Source of the DNA: Chryseobacterium antibioticum
Lineage (GTDB): Bacteria > Bacteroidota > Bacteroidia > Flavobacteriales > Weeksellaceae
Direction of reading: 5' to 3'
DNA: 64,000 nucleotides
Assembly (NCBI RefSeq): GCF_012927325.1
Contig: NZ_JABBGI010000001.1
Location: 1-64,000, forward strand
Shown: in pieces, positions 26,267 through 33,802 of the stretch
Numbering within the stretch: the stretch's first letter is position 1
How the letters are laid out: each line of letters opens with the position of its first letter
Translations under genes and position numbers: made by a program
The notes under the pieces: generated by a model
What the model was told of the DNA's origin: nothing
What the model saw: only the letters and a program-made list of their open reading frames with translations
Databases searched by the model: none

Positions 26267-27928
26267 ATGCCTATATATTTCACTCCAAACGGAAGATTAA
26301 TTGCTTGGTATACGGAAGCAACAATTAATAAAATTAGACCTATAATATCAATTGATTTAATTGAAAAATTTGGAAAAAAAGATTATTCTGAACAAGAAAT
26401 GAAAGAAATTTTATTTTTCTCTTTAGACTGGTTTCAAAATAAATTTCTAAATCTTTTAAAGACACAAACTGACTCTTCATTCTATCTTGGGTTGTTCTTA
26501 TTACATGATTTCTCTTGTTTATTTCATGCTGAAAATCCTAATTATTCACCGATTAAACAAATGAGAAATCAAGATTTTGCGGTTTATCGAAGGATACTAA
26601 AATTATGTTTAGAACAAGCTTGTGATTTAGATCTAAACTCAACAATTCAAGGCAGTGAAGAATATTTGAAAGAAAAAGAAAATACAATTGATGAGCTTCT
26701 ATACTTAGGTAATTTTATGTTTTCAATTTCTAATCTTTTAGCAGAACAACATCTTGTGGAAGACTGTATTGATCTAAAATTCACTGAACAAGATTTATTC
26801 TATTTTGACCATAAACATCACTATGAGCTTATTTTAGAAGAATTTGGAAAAGAACATCCTGAACATCTACAAGACGCAGTGGTTGATGAAAACCACATTA
26901 TAGAATTTAAAGAAGCCTTTAAAAAATGTTTTAACACAGACTTTGACAACATCCCAAATACATTTCAAATAATTCATGATTCGTTAGACTCTGGGAAATA
27001 TGGTTTCATTGAATGGAAATATTTTGCAATAAATCTTAATCATTTTTTTAATGTCCCTATTGAAACTGGAAATAAAATTTTCAGTGGATTAACCTTAAAT
27101 AGAGAAAACAAAATGACTGTAAGTGAAGAAGTTTACAAACCTCATAATATTAATAAATTCTTATATCGACCAATACTAGTATGGAAAATTGATGGAAATC
27201 CATATTCGATTATTAGTAGAGAATCTTTTGTTGAAAGTATGGTTTCCCTTACAACAAATGCATTTGGATGGAATAAATGTCCTGATGAGTGGAAAAATGA
27301 TTGTTTTGAAAGTTATGTAAAGTCAGTATATGTGAAAAATGATAAAATTTTGGAAAATGCTGCAGAAAAAATTTTGAAAAAAAATAACATTATTTTCGAT
27401 AGAAATATTAAAAATCTAAAAAAATGGAATAATCAAAATATTAATATTGATAATGCAGATTGTGGAGAATTAGATTTTGTATTTATTACAAACAACAAAA
27501 TTTACATTTGTGATAGTAAGCATTTGGTAAGCAGATACGATATGAATAATTACAAAAATGACTATGCTTATTTTGAAACAAATAAAAGAAATTATAATAA
27601 AACAATGAAAAGGAAAATAAAATTTTTAACGGAGAATATATCATTTCTGCAAGAGCATTTTCAGGTAATTAATAATAACTCTACATTCGTAATACCAGAT
27701 GTAGTAGAAGGAATTTTTCTCATCAATACACCAACATTCATTATGTACAACAATGAATTTAGAATATACACCTTAAAATGGTTTCGAGAATTGATTGAAA
27801 ATACTTTTATTGATAAATCATTTACGTTCTTTATTGAAGAGGGAAATCAACAAAAAATGATAAATATATATTATCCTTATTTTAAAAAACCCAATTATAA
27901 AATATTTGATTTCGATATTGAAGAATAA
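26267..27928 (+). CDS. unknown large protein with PD-(D/E)XK nuclease-like motif
   Basis: 553 residues, very rich in N, K, I, F and Y and far more AT-rich than the flanking core genes, a sign of transfer. Most of it has no motif I recognise. Near the C-terminus CGELDFVFITNNKIYIC (residues 399-415) followed by DSK (416-418) fits a PD-(D/E)XK core: D403, then D416-x-K418, with a preceding helix carrying E residues (ENAAEKILKK). This is the arrangement in NERD and Mrr-like nucleases. No signal peptide or membrane helix is seen. It converges on the retron RT gene. Role as a defence nuclease is inference. Confidence 0.6.
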   Translation: MPIYFTPNGRLIAWYTEATINKIRPIISIDLIEKFGKKDYSEQEMKEILFFSLDWFQNKFLNLLKTQTDSSFYLGLFLLHDFSCLFHAENPNYSPIKQMRNQDFAVYRRILKLCLEQACDLDLNSTIQGSEEYLKEKENTIDELLYLGNFMFSISNLLAEQHLVEDCIDLKFTEQDLFYFDHKHHYELILEEFGKEHPEHLQDAVVDENHIIEFKEAFKKCFNTDFDNIPNTFQIIHDSLDSGKYGFIEWKYFAINLNHFFNVPIETGNKIFSGLTLNRENKMTVSEEVYKPHNINKFLYRPILVWKIDGNPYSIISRESFVESMVSLTTNAFGWNKCPDEWKNDCFESYVKSVYVKNDKILENAAEKILKKNNIIFDRNIKNLKKWNNQNINIDNADCGELDFVFITNNKIYICDSKHLVSRYDMNNYKNDYAYFETNKRNYNKTMKRKIKFLTENISFLQEHFQVINNNSTFVIPDVVEGIFLINTPTFIMYNNEFRIYTLKWFRELIENTFIDKSFTFFIEEGNQQKMINIYYPYFKKPNYKIFDFDIEE

Positions 27929-28102
27929 ATCTATGATAATATTATATTCAAAAAATATAAACCAACTGCATAAAAAGTATAAATTTTACATCAATAAAAT
28001 AAAAGTTTTAAAACATTCTCCAGATCCACCAGAGCTTAGAGAGAGAAATTGTAGATACTTTTATAACTAAAAAACTTCAGATGTTTATGCAAAGTAAGAA
28101 TA

Positions 28103-28960
28103 TTATTTAGAACGTCGTTTATTAGTTTTTAATATTCGTTCTCTATATAATGTTAAATATTTTGGAATTTCATCTGGAAGTTGTTTCTCAATTTCAACTT
28201 TCTCAATAATTTTTTCAGGAGCATCAATTTTATGATTGAAAACTTTTATTCCAGTAATAATCTGATTACCAGAATATTTAGTTTTTCTCATACTTAGTTT
28301 GAAACCACAACTTTTTACAATCTCTAAAATATCAGAAATAACATGTTGAAAGTCTTGTTGAGAAGAAAAAGTTAAATCATCAACGAATCGTGTATAAGTA
28401 ATATTATACTGTTCGCAAAATGTGATTAATTGATTATCAATTTTAAGAAAAACAATATTTGCAATGTGTGTACTAGTTGATGCTCCTTGTGGCAACTCCC
28501 CTTTCCAGGTAACAAATCTTGTAATATAAAATGCAAATTGTTTATTAAATCCTAAATCTATAAATGTTTGATGGACTATAGTAGATTTAACCGACGGAAA
28601 AAATTCTTGTAAATCCGTTGTAAGAACATACTTATTTCCTTGATGTTTTTTAGCATTAGTTATATTATTCTTTTTCTTAACCCCACCATGAACATTACTT
28701 GGAAGTCCAATTTTCTCAAGAATATTAATTTTTATCCTACCCTGTAAAATTTTTAATTTTGAAATAGACGGTCTAATATATCTTTTTTTAACAGTTCCAT
28801 CCTTATAAGTTTTTGGAAGTCCAGTAGCTTTGTCATTTTTAACAATTTCCCATTCATCATAATAGCTATCCAAAAAAACCATCAATTCTTTAAGCTCCCT
28901 TTCTGGGAATCTCACTATAGAAGGAAAATGTGAACAAATTCTAGACTTTAAAGAATTCAT
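28103..28960 (-). CDS. retron-type reverse transcriptase
   Basis: 285 residues, the usual size for a bacterial retron RT. Palm motifs are all present: D116 in TTDLQEFFPS, LPQGASTSTHIAN, and the catalytic FVDD box at 192-195 (usual YADD). The two retron-specific features also occur: NAxxH (N102-A-x-x-H106 in ITNAKKHQGN) just before the first catalytic aspartate, and ITG (235-237), the equivalent of the VTG motif. It would copy a structured RNA into branched msDNA. It overlaps the upstream Xre gene by 20 bases, so the two are one operon. AT-rich, like the rest of the island. Confidence 0.88.
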   Translation of the reverse strand: MNSLKSRICSHFPSIVRFPERELKELMVFLDSYYDEWEIVKNDKATGLPKTYKDGTVKKRYIRPSISKLKILQGRIKINILEKIGLPSNVHGGVKKKNNITNAKKHQGNKYVLTTDLQEFFPSVKSTIVHQTFIDLGFNKQFAFYITRFVTWKGELPQGASTSTHIANIVFLKIDNQLITFCEQYNITYTRFVDDLTFSSQQDFQHVISDILEIVKSCGFKLSMRKTKYSGNQIITGIKVFNHKIDAPEKIIEKVEIEKQLPDEIPKYLTLYRERILKTNKRRSK

Positions 28961-29231
28961 TTACCAGAGATTTAACCGATGGATTGATTAGATTAAAAGC
29001 ATCACGTTTTTCTGGTTTAACATCTTCATTACCTAATGAAAGAAAAAATAAAATAGGTAATGGCATATCTAAACAAGCACTAATTTCTTTTAGTTTTGAT
29101 AAATTAGGTTCCTTAGAATTTGATTCGATTTGGGATAAATAAGTTTGTGTAATACCACAAGAAGTAGCAAACTCTTTTTGAGTTTGCCCCCTTTGCTTTC
29201 TGATATTCCGTATTGTAGTACCTAAATCCAT
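28941..29231 (-). CDS. Xre-family helix-turn-helix protein, retron partner
   Basis: 96 residues from the ATG at 29231 (a TTG at 29237 would add two). The N-terminal HTH_3 domain (about 5-62) has the classic form RNIRKQRGQTQKEFATSCG, then ITQTYLSQIES and PNLSKLKEISACLDMP. A short C-terminal tail of about 30 residues is not typical and may hold a partner contact. The stop lies inside the RT gene, so translation is coupled. Some retrons carry such a small HTH protein beside the RT; here it could be regulator, toxin or antitoxin part. The role is inference. Confidence 0.85.
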   Translation of the reverse strand: MDLGTTIRNIRKQRGQTQKEFATSCGITQTYLSQIESNSKEPNLSKLKEISACLDMPLPILFFLSLGNEDVKPEKRDAFNLINPSVKSLVNEFFKV

Positions 29232-29303
29232 AATCAATGTATTAAAAAAGTTTAAAGAAGTGTCGAAGATTACTAAATAGTTGTATTGAATTCATAACTT
29301 AAA

Positions 29304-29528
29304 TTATTTTGTTAAGAAATTATAGATTAACTCTAAAATATCAGATATTTCAATCTGATACTGCTTATCAGTTAAGCCCTTTTTACTTCTTAACATCATT
29401 AACTTGGCAATAGCCTCGTTTAACAAATTCAATTCAATCTCCGAAAGAGAACACTGGCTCTGTGAAATGATAGTTTGTAAATTTTCAATCAAACCATCAA
29501 TGTTTTTAAGTCTTTTTAATCTAGACAT
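29304..29528 (-). CDS. small helical protein upstream of the retron operon
   Basis: 74 residues, almost entirely predicted helix with hydrophobic residues in a heptad-like pattern (IDGLIENLQTIISQSQ, LLNEAIAKLMML, ISDILELIYNFL). No known domain is recognised. It lies 72 bases upstream of the xre start on the same strand and may belong to the retron operon. The alternative is that the segment is non-coding RNA: a 10-bp inverted repeat (29311-29321 and 29571-29580) frames it. The coherent amphipathic pattern favours a real protein. Confidence 0.5.
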   Translation of the reverse strand: MSRLKRLKNIDGLIENLQTIISQSQCSLSEIELNLLNEAIAKLMMLRSKKGLTDKQYQIEISDILELIYNFLTK

Positions 29529-30118
29529 AATATTCGTTTTTAAATTATTGGGGCACTATTGCTCCCTGCTAATTCTTAACAATATATAGCCAATAACCGA
29601 ATACGTAAGCAATGTTCTCTATGCACTCTTTAACTTCCCTGCTTCCATAAATAGATGAAAGCATATATCAAACTAAAATCGTTTCTACCTAATTCTCAAT
29701 TAAATCTTATCCTGATTATCAAATGGATTAATCTAGAAGTTAACAATTAAATAATTGATAATGTCTATTTCCTGATGATTGGAGGAAAGGGTTAGAGGGC
29801 GGAAAGGTTTGGTCTGAAAAGCCTCAATTGTGAGGTATTTAATTCACATTAAATAAAAATAAACTCTACTCAGTTATTAACTTTAAAAACATTTTCAAAG
29901 AACTACTGATGCAAATATATGAAAAAATTACTCACAGTTAATAAAATCTGCATAAATATTTTTTGAATAAAACATAAACAAATGATAATCAGTTGATAAT
30001 TTTTTAAAAAAAATATTCAAAACTTAGCTTTATCCCTTTTCGTATAGTCTTCCAACTGTAAATAACTATAATCCCTTCCGAACTTGGTTTTTTATTCTAA
30101 GACAAATCCCAACTCTCG
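29529..30118. other. gene-poor AT-rich stretch; possible retron RNA region
   Basis: No ORF is convincing here. On the reverse strand, just upstream of the 74-residue gene, lie TTAGC (29570-29566, the kind of word holding the branching G in retron RNAs) and a GGAGCA/TGCCCC stem (29563-29551). Another hairpin pairs GCTTCCAT (29641-29648) with ATGAAAGC (29655-29662), one mismatch. These are candidate parts of the msr-msd RNA, but I could not build a complete a1/a2-bounded fold. The part from 29760 to 30118 shows no feature. Confidence 0.3.
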
Positions 30119-30351
30119 CTAGGATTTCTCATCTATTTTGAAATTAAATAATTCTTGAGGATGTACTTCTAAGCCTTTAGCTAGTTCCTGTATTGTTGAA
30201 ATTCTTAAATCAACTTCTCCTTTCTCAATTTTGCTGATATTACTATGGTCTACATCACATTTTTGAGCTAACTCCCGATAGCTTAATTCCATCTTCTTTA
30301 TAAATTTTCAACTCTTTTACCAAAAGCTATTCTAAATTCAATTCTATCCAT
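30119..30351 (-). pseudogene. frameshifted xre-family regulator
   Basis: On the reverse strand an ATG at 30351 begins MDRIEFRIAFGKRVENL and then hits a stop. In another frame, from 30292, the reading continues KKMELSYRELAQKC, then DVDHSNISKIEKGEVDL, ISTIQELAKGLEVHP and a stop at 30119. Joined, they give a complete HTH_3 regulator of about 75 residues, so a single small indel near 30300 has broken the gene. The second part alone (57 residues) could still be translated but lacks the first helix. Confidence 0.8.
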
Positions 30352-30390
30352 TGCAATTACCATTATCAAGCAATTAGGAAATTTTATATA

Positions 30391-30609
30391 TCAAACCAAA
30401 TCCACCAGTTCCGGCAAAGAAACTTCCAAAGCAGTTGCTATTTCAAGCAAAGTATAAAGAGTGGGGTTTACTTTACCATTTTCCAGTTTTTCAATAGCCT
30501 GGCGGTCTTTATTGCAGGCACGGGCAAGATCAGACTGGCTCCAGCCCTTCTGCTGACGAAGCATAACAATTTGCTTACCCAATTCTATCTTTAACTTCTC
30601 TCTGGTCAT
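30391..30609 (-). CDS. Xre-family transcriptional regulator
   Basis: 72 residues, essentially a single HTH_3 domain: LGKQIVMLRQQKGWSQSDLARAC, the recognition helix KDRQAIEKLENGKVNP and TLLEIATALEVSLPELV. The gene is intact and divergent from the broken symE gene 52 bases away. In Bacteroidota such small regulators often stand beside symE-like toxins, so it probably controlled that gene. Inverted TTTGTTGACAAATTTGTC-like sequence between the two starts is a plausible operator. Confidence 0.85.
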   Translation of the reverse strand: MTREKLKIELGKQIVMLRQQKGWSQSDLARACNKDRQAIEKLENGKVNPTLYTLLEIATALEVSLPELVDLV

Positions 30610-30616
30610 AAATCAA

Positions 30617-30660
30617 ATGTCAGCTAATTTGTTGACAAATTTGTCATATAATTACATGAC
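30617..30660. promoter_or_regulatory. possible operator between xre and symE
   Basis: TGTCAGCTAATTTGTTGACA (30617-30636) is an inverted repeat with TGTCA/TGACA arms, and AATTTGTCATATAATTACATGACA follows with TGTCA/TGACA arms again. This doubled TGTCA symmetry between divergent genes is what an Xre dimer would bind. Promoters for both genes must lie here. Confidence 0.5.
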
Positions 30661-30661
30661 A

Positions 30662-30848
30662 ATGATTAATTCAAGAAGACTTAAAATTCATACAAGATAT
30701 CAGACAGGTAATTACAAAATGAAAACTGTTCTGGAGATACGTCTCAAGGGAAAATGGCTTGATAAACTGGTTTAAAGAAGGACAAATGGTGAACATAGAA
30801 CAAAAGAAAAATAAGCTAACCATAACTCTAGATAAGAAGCAGAAATAA
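30662..30848 (+). pseudogene. frameshifted SymE-family toxin gene
   Basis: From the ATG at 30662 the reading is SRRLKIHTRYQ, then LEIRLKGKWLDKLV and a stop at 30775. From 30771 another frame continues FKEGQMVNIEQKKNKLTITL to a stop at 30848. Joined across 'KWLDKLGFKEGQ', this is a complete SymE toxin domain (R-x-LKI...Y, IRLxGKWLxxxGF, GxxVxV...L-x-I). About two bases are missing at 30770, destroying the glycine codon. SymE proteins are AbrB-like toxins, reported to act on nucleic acids. The xre regulator beside it remains intact. Confidence 0.82.
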
Positions 30849-30935
30849 CATATTTAACAGCAGCCTGCCTTCAAAGCAAGTATCTTGCTCATTTCCAACC
30901 AAAAACCAAAGAAATACTTATTTCAAATAATATAT

Positions 30936-30965
30936 AAATCGCTCTTTTGTAAAGCGATTTGTTTG
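30936..30965 (+). terminator. hairpin after symE remnant
   Basis: AAATCGCT (30936-30943) and AGCGATTT (30953-30960) form a perfect 8-bp stem followed by GTTTGTG, a weak T run. Confidence 0.6.
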
Positions 30966-30995
30966 TGTCTAATTTCAATGCAATGCTTAAATTTG
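30962..30995 (+). promoter_or_regulatory. promoter of the GLPGLI gene
   Basis: TTTG (30962-30965) and TAAATTTG (30988-30995) make a -33/-7 pair with a rather long 22-base spacer, 54 bases before the ATG at 31050. The same TAAATTTG box is at 32490-32497 before the 32530 gene. Confidence 0.45.
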
Positions 30996-31049
30996 GGTAT
31001 CAGTTGTAATTCAAACAAAAAACTACATTTAAAACCCATTAATCAAAAA

Positions 31050-31907
31050 ATGAGAAAACTCACTATCCTTTTAATTTTCATTTTCGCCTCTTCTTTCTTG
31101 TTTGCTCAAAATCAAAGATTTACCTATGAATATTCTTTTAAAATGGATTCTTTACACAAAGAAAACGTTGAAAAAGAAATCATGAATCTTGACATTACAA
31201 AAGGGGGTTCCAACTTCTATAGTGCTTTGTTGATCACCAGAGATTCCCTTTTTAAAACAGAATTTGAAAAAGGAAAAGCTTTACAATCTATGGTCATTGA
31301 TATGAGAAAAATTAAAAAAGCAAAAGTTAATTTCCGGGTTTCTAAAGCCTATCCTAATTTGGAAACCATTTACCATACTTCTCTCAACGCCAGCAACGTC
31401 GCTTTAAAAGAAAATCATAAAATAAACTGGACTATTTTTCCTGAAACAAAAACCATTGAAGGTTTTAAAGTTCAAAAAGCAACCACCGCTTTTGGCGGAA
31501 GGAACTGGATTGCCTGGTTCACCAATGATATCCAAATACAGGATGGACCTTATAAATTTTGTGGCCTTCCCGGTTTAATCTTAAATATCGGAGACGAAAA
31601 AGGGGATCATGTTTTCAACCTGGTTGGAAGTAAAAAACTCAATGATGAACCCTTATTGATGGATTCAAAAATGAAAGAAATTTTTCTGACTCATGAAAAA
31701 TTTAATCAACTCTGGAACGAATATAAAAAAGACCCGGCAAAGAATATAAAAATTATTCATAGTTCTTCAGAAATGTCAGAAACGATATTTTCTGATGAAA
31801 ATGGAAGCCCGTTAACAAAACAAGATTTAATTATAAGAAAAGAACAAATGGCAGAAGAAACTTTAAAAAAGACTAATAATTTCATTGAAAGAGAATTGTA
31901 TAAATAA
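31050..31907 (+). CDS. GLPGLI family secreted protein
   Basis: 285 residues from the ATG at 31050, which opens a signal peptide (MRKLTILLIFIFASSFLFAQ); a longer in-frame ORF from 30885 is not credible as it includes the promoter region. The family signature is GPYKFCGLPGLILNI, about two thirds of the way along. GLPGLI proteins are common in Flavobacteriia, probably periplasmic or outer-membrane associated, and have no known activity. It starts a run of mostly small same-strand genes and is followed by a hairpin repeat. Confidence 0.88.
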   Translation: MRKLTILLIFIFASSFLFAQNQRFTYEYSFKMDSLHKENVEKEIMNLDITKGGSNFYSALLITRDSLFKTEFEKGKALQSMVIDMRKIKKAKVNFRVSKAYPNLETIYHTSLNASNVALKENHKINWTIFPETKTIEGFKVQKATTAFGGRNWIAWFTNDIQIQDGPYKFCGLPGLILNIGDEKGDHVFNLVGSKKLNDEPLLMDSKMKEIFLTHEKFNQLWNEYKKDPAKNIKIIHSSSEMSETIFSDENGSPLTKQDLIIRKEQMAEETLKKTNNFIERELYK

Positions 31908-31910
31908 AAA

Positions 31911-31975
31911 GCTAACTCGCGCTGACGCGAGAATTTATTATGCTGATGTAATGCTTCAATTTGTAAGGTCTCCGA
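31911..31975 (+). repeat. hairpin repeat, copy A
   Basis: CTCGCG (31916-31921) and CGCGAG (31926-31931) form a perfect hairpin with a CTGA loop, followed by ATTTATTATG and TGATGTAATGCTTCAATTTG. A degenerate relative stands at 32336-32400. It could end the GLPGLI transcript, though no T run follows. Confidence 0.5.
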
Positions 31976-32030
31976 AATATTACAACTATCGATGAAAAAA
32001 GTGATCAACACCAAATTACGATTAACAGAT

Positions 32031-32327
32031 ATGGACAAAAACGAAAAAGAACGAAGAAAACAAATCCTGAATGAGTTGAGGCAAAAACAGAAGGAAGAAT
32101 TTGAAAAAAGCCTACCTATAGATAGAAAGTATTTTGAGAATTTATTTGACTATCTGGATAATCAATTAGAACAAATGGGCTGTGATGACACTCCGAAATT
32201 AACAACAGAATTTTTGAAAAAGAATAAAATTATAAATGCTGAAAATGTTTTAAGTTGGCTAGCTGAAAACGGAGGCTACTGTGACTGTGAAATTTTAGCA
32301 AATGTCGAAGAAAAATTTGAAAATTAA
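32031..32327 (+). CDS. DUF2695 family protein
   Basis: 98 residues from the ATG at 32031; a start at 31992 would add 13 residues unlike the family. It follows the DUF2695 pattern: a charged helical start (DKNEKERRKQILNELRQKQK), then YFENLFDYLDNQL, CDDTPKLTTEFL and the C-terminal NGGYCDCEILANVEEKF with the conserved CDCE. Soluble, cytoplasmic, function unknown. Members are often near polymorphic toxin immunity genes, which fits the later part of this region but is not proof. Confidence 0.8.
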   Translation: MDKNEKERRKQILNELRQKQKEEFEKSLPIDRKYFENLFDYLDNQLEQMGCDDTPKLTTEFLKKNKIINAENVLSWLAENGGYCDCEILANVEEKFEN

Positions 32328-32335
32328 AATATTCA

Positions 32336-32400
32336 CTCCGAGCTAGCACGAGTCTCATCATTTATGTTCAAAGAATGATGTGATAGCTTCAACTCACAAA
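32336..32400 (+). repeat. hairpin repeat, copy B (degenerate)
   Basis: CTCCGAGCTAGCACGAG then ATCATTTATG and TGATGTGATAGCTTCAACT parallels copy A at 31911-31975. The hairpin is weakened here (CTCCGAG against CACGAG). Confidence 0.4.
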
Positions 32401-32529
32401 TAAATTTACAGTTTTAAATATAAATCTGATAATTTATTAAAATATGCAAGATTAGAAAAATTGTATAAGTTTGATATTTGTACAATGTTTAAATTTGAGT
32501 TTTAACTGCAAATAAAAACTACAACCGTA

Positions 32530-33066
32530 ATGTTTAAGACTCCAGACATACCAACAGACAATCTATACAAATTCATATCTATCTTTGGATTAGCAATTTT
32601 CTCACTATCTATTTATATTCTCGTAAATAATCAACAATCCTTTGAGAATAGCATTAATAATAGTAACATAAGTCATTCAAAAATTCTGTTGGAAAAATCC
32701 CAGAATGATTCGAAAAGAATAATTCTTGATGAGAAAATTGAAATGCGTAGAATAAAAATAAAAGTCAATTATGGGATAGAAAATACATTAAAAATTTCTG
32801 AATCGGAATATTCAAAAATAAATAACAAAGAGGATTTTGAAAGAGATTATGAAAAACTAAAAGAATTTGAACTAGATAATTTGTTATTAGGTGATACAGC
32901 CTTTCATACTGAGAAAAACCTGAAGAAAAATCAAGAAAATATTAAAGTCTATACAGCTATTCCTATACTCATCTTATCAATCATAGGGATTGTATTAATG
33001 GTTGTCGGATTTTCACTATGGTATTACAGAACACAAAAACACTACGATAAGGAACTTAGACAATAA
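32530..33066 (+). CDS. two-helix membrane protein, unknown
   Basis: 178 residues with membrane helices at about 15-32 and 145-168 and a charged stretch of some 110 residues between them (EKSQNDSKRIILDEKIEMRR, coiled-coil-like). Both ends would face the cytoplasm. No family recognised; the general shape recalls small stress or effector membrane proteins. A TAAATTTG -7 box lies 33 bases upstream. The base composition is AT-rich, closer to the island than to the core genes. I cannot assign a role. Confidence 0.6.
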   Translation: MFKTPDIPTDNLYKFISIFGLAIFSLSIYILVNNQQSFENSINNSNISHSKILLEKSQNDSKRIILDEKIEMRRIKIKVNYGIENTLKISESEYSKINNKEDFERDYEKLKEFELDNLLLGDTAFHTEKNLKKNQENIKVYTAIPILILSIIGIVLMVVGFSLWYYRTQKHYDKELRQ

Positions 33067-33190
33067 TTACTCTACTAAAAAGCATTCCGCTTGTAACCCA
33101 TCAAAAAAAATATGTCAAATAAAATTAAGCCGTTCTATTTTCCAGAAGGGTTTCCTTATTTTTACACCCACAAAAAAAAGTGAACAAGAC

Positions 33191-33781
33191 ATGAAGAAAA
33201 TAGAACAAAAAATTGATGAAGCCTTTAAAAACACTTTCCTGCTTCCCAGAGAAAAAGCAGTTACCAATTTCTTAGTTGATGTTCTAAGCTCTAAATATAA
33301 ATTCAGGGAGGATGATAAAAAAATTGAAGTAATCAGCTTATATTATTACGCTTCAAGTCCTTTAAGCTTTTTATTTGCCTTACCCAATTATGAATATTAT
33401 TCTCCGGACAAAACCATTCAGATTGCAGAACTCCATTTAAAAGAGCATTCATTGGAAGACTACTCCTCCACTGACGTTCAGGAACTCTGTAAAAGAGTTT
33501 TGGAGGAAAATAATATTGATTATTCGGCCTATCTGGATGAAGATGGTCATTTGGATTATGCTCATTACTGGGAAAACCAGTTCGGTTTGGAAAGTGATTT
33601 CTTAATGAGCTGCTGGAGAAACGCCAAAGAAAAAACGCAGTCTAAAATTCTTGGATTTTTAGAATCCTCAGAGACCGGAGCCGGTTTGTATGACTTAAAT
33701 AATGGCTTTGATGTTCCTTTTGACGTTGATATTGATGAATATCTGCAGTCTCATGGTTTTATGATTGAAAAAGAGAGTTAA
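33191..33781 (+). CDS. soluble acidic protein, unknown
   Basis: 196 residues from the ATG at 33191. An in-frame start at 33002 would overlap the previous gene and give a poor N-terminus. The protein is acidic, without signal or membrane helix, and has a tyrosine-rich centre (VISLYYYASSPLSFLFALPN, YEYYSP) and an acidic end (FDVPFDVDIDEYLQSHGF). I recognise no domain. Size, charge and setting among DUF2695, DUF4272 and SMI1-like genes would suit an immunity or housekeeping adaptor protein, but nothing proves it. Confidence 0.65.
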   Translation: MKKIEQKIDEAFKNTFLLPREKAVTNFLVDVLSSKYKFREDDKKIEVISLYYYASSPLSFLFALPNYEYYSPDKTIQIAELHLKEHSLEDYSSTDVQELCKRVLEENNIDYSAYLDEDGHLDYAHYWENQFGLESDFLMSCWRNAKEKTQSKILGFLESSETGAGLYDLNNGFDVPFDVDIDEYLQSHGFMIEKES

Positions 33782-33802
33782 AAATTTATATGAAATTAAA
33801 AC

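Noticed and set aside
27929..28102. Retron RNA downstream of the RT gene
   Set aside because: Retron RNAs usually lie upstream of the RT, and only short weak pairings (for example CCAG/CTGG words near 28020) are seen here.
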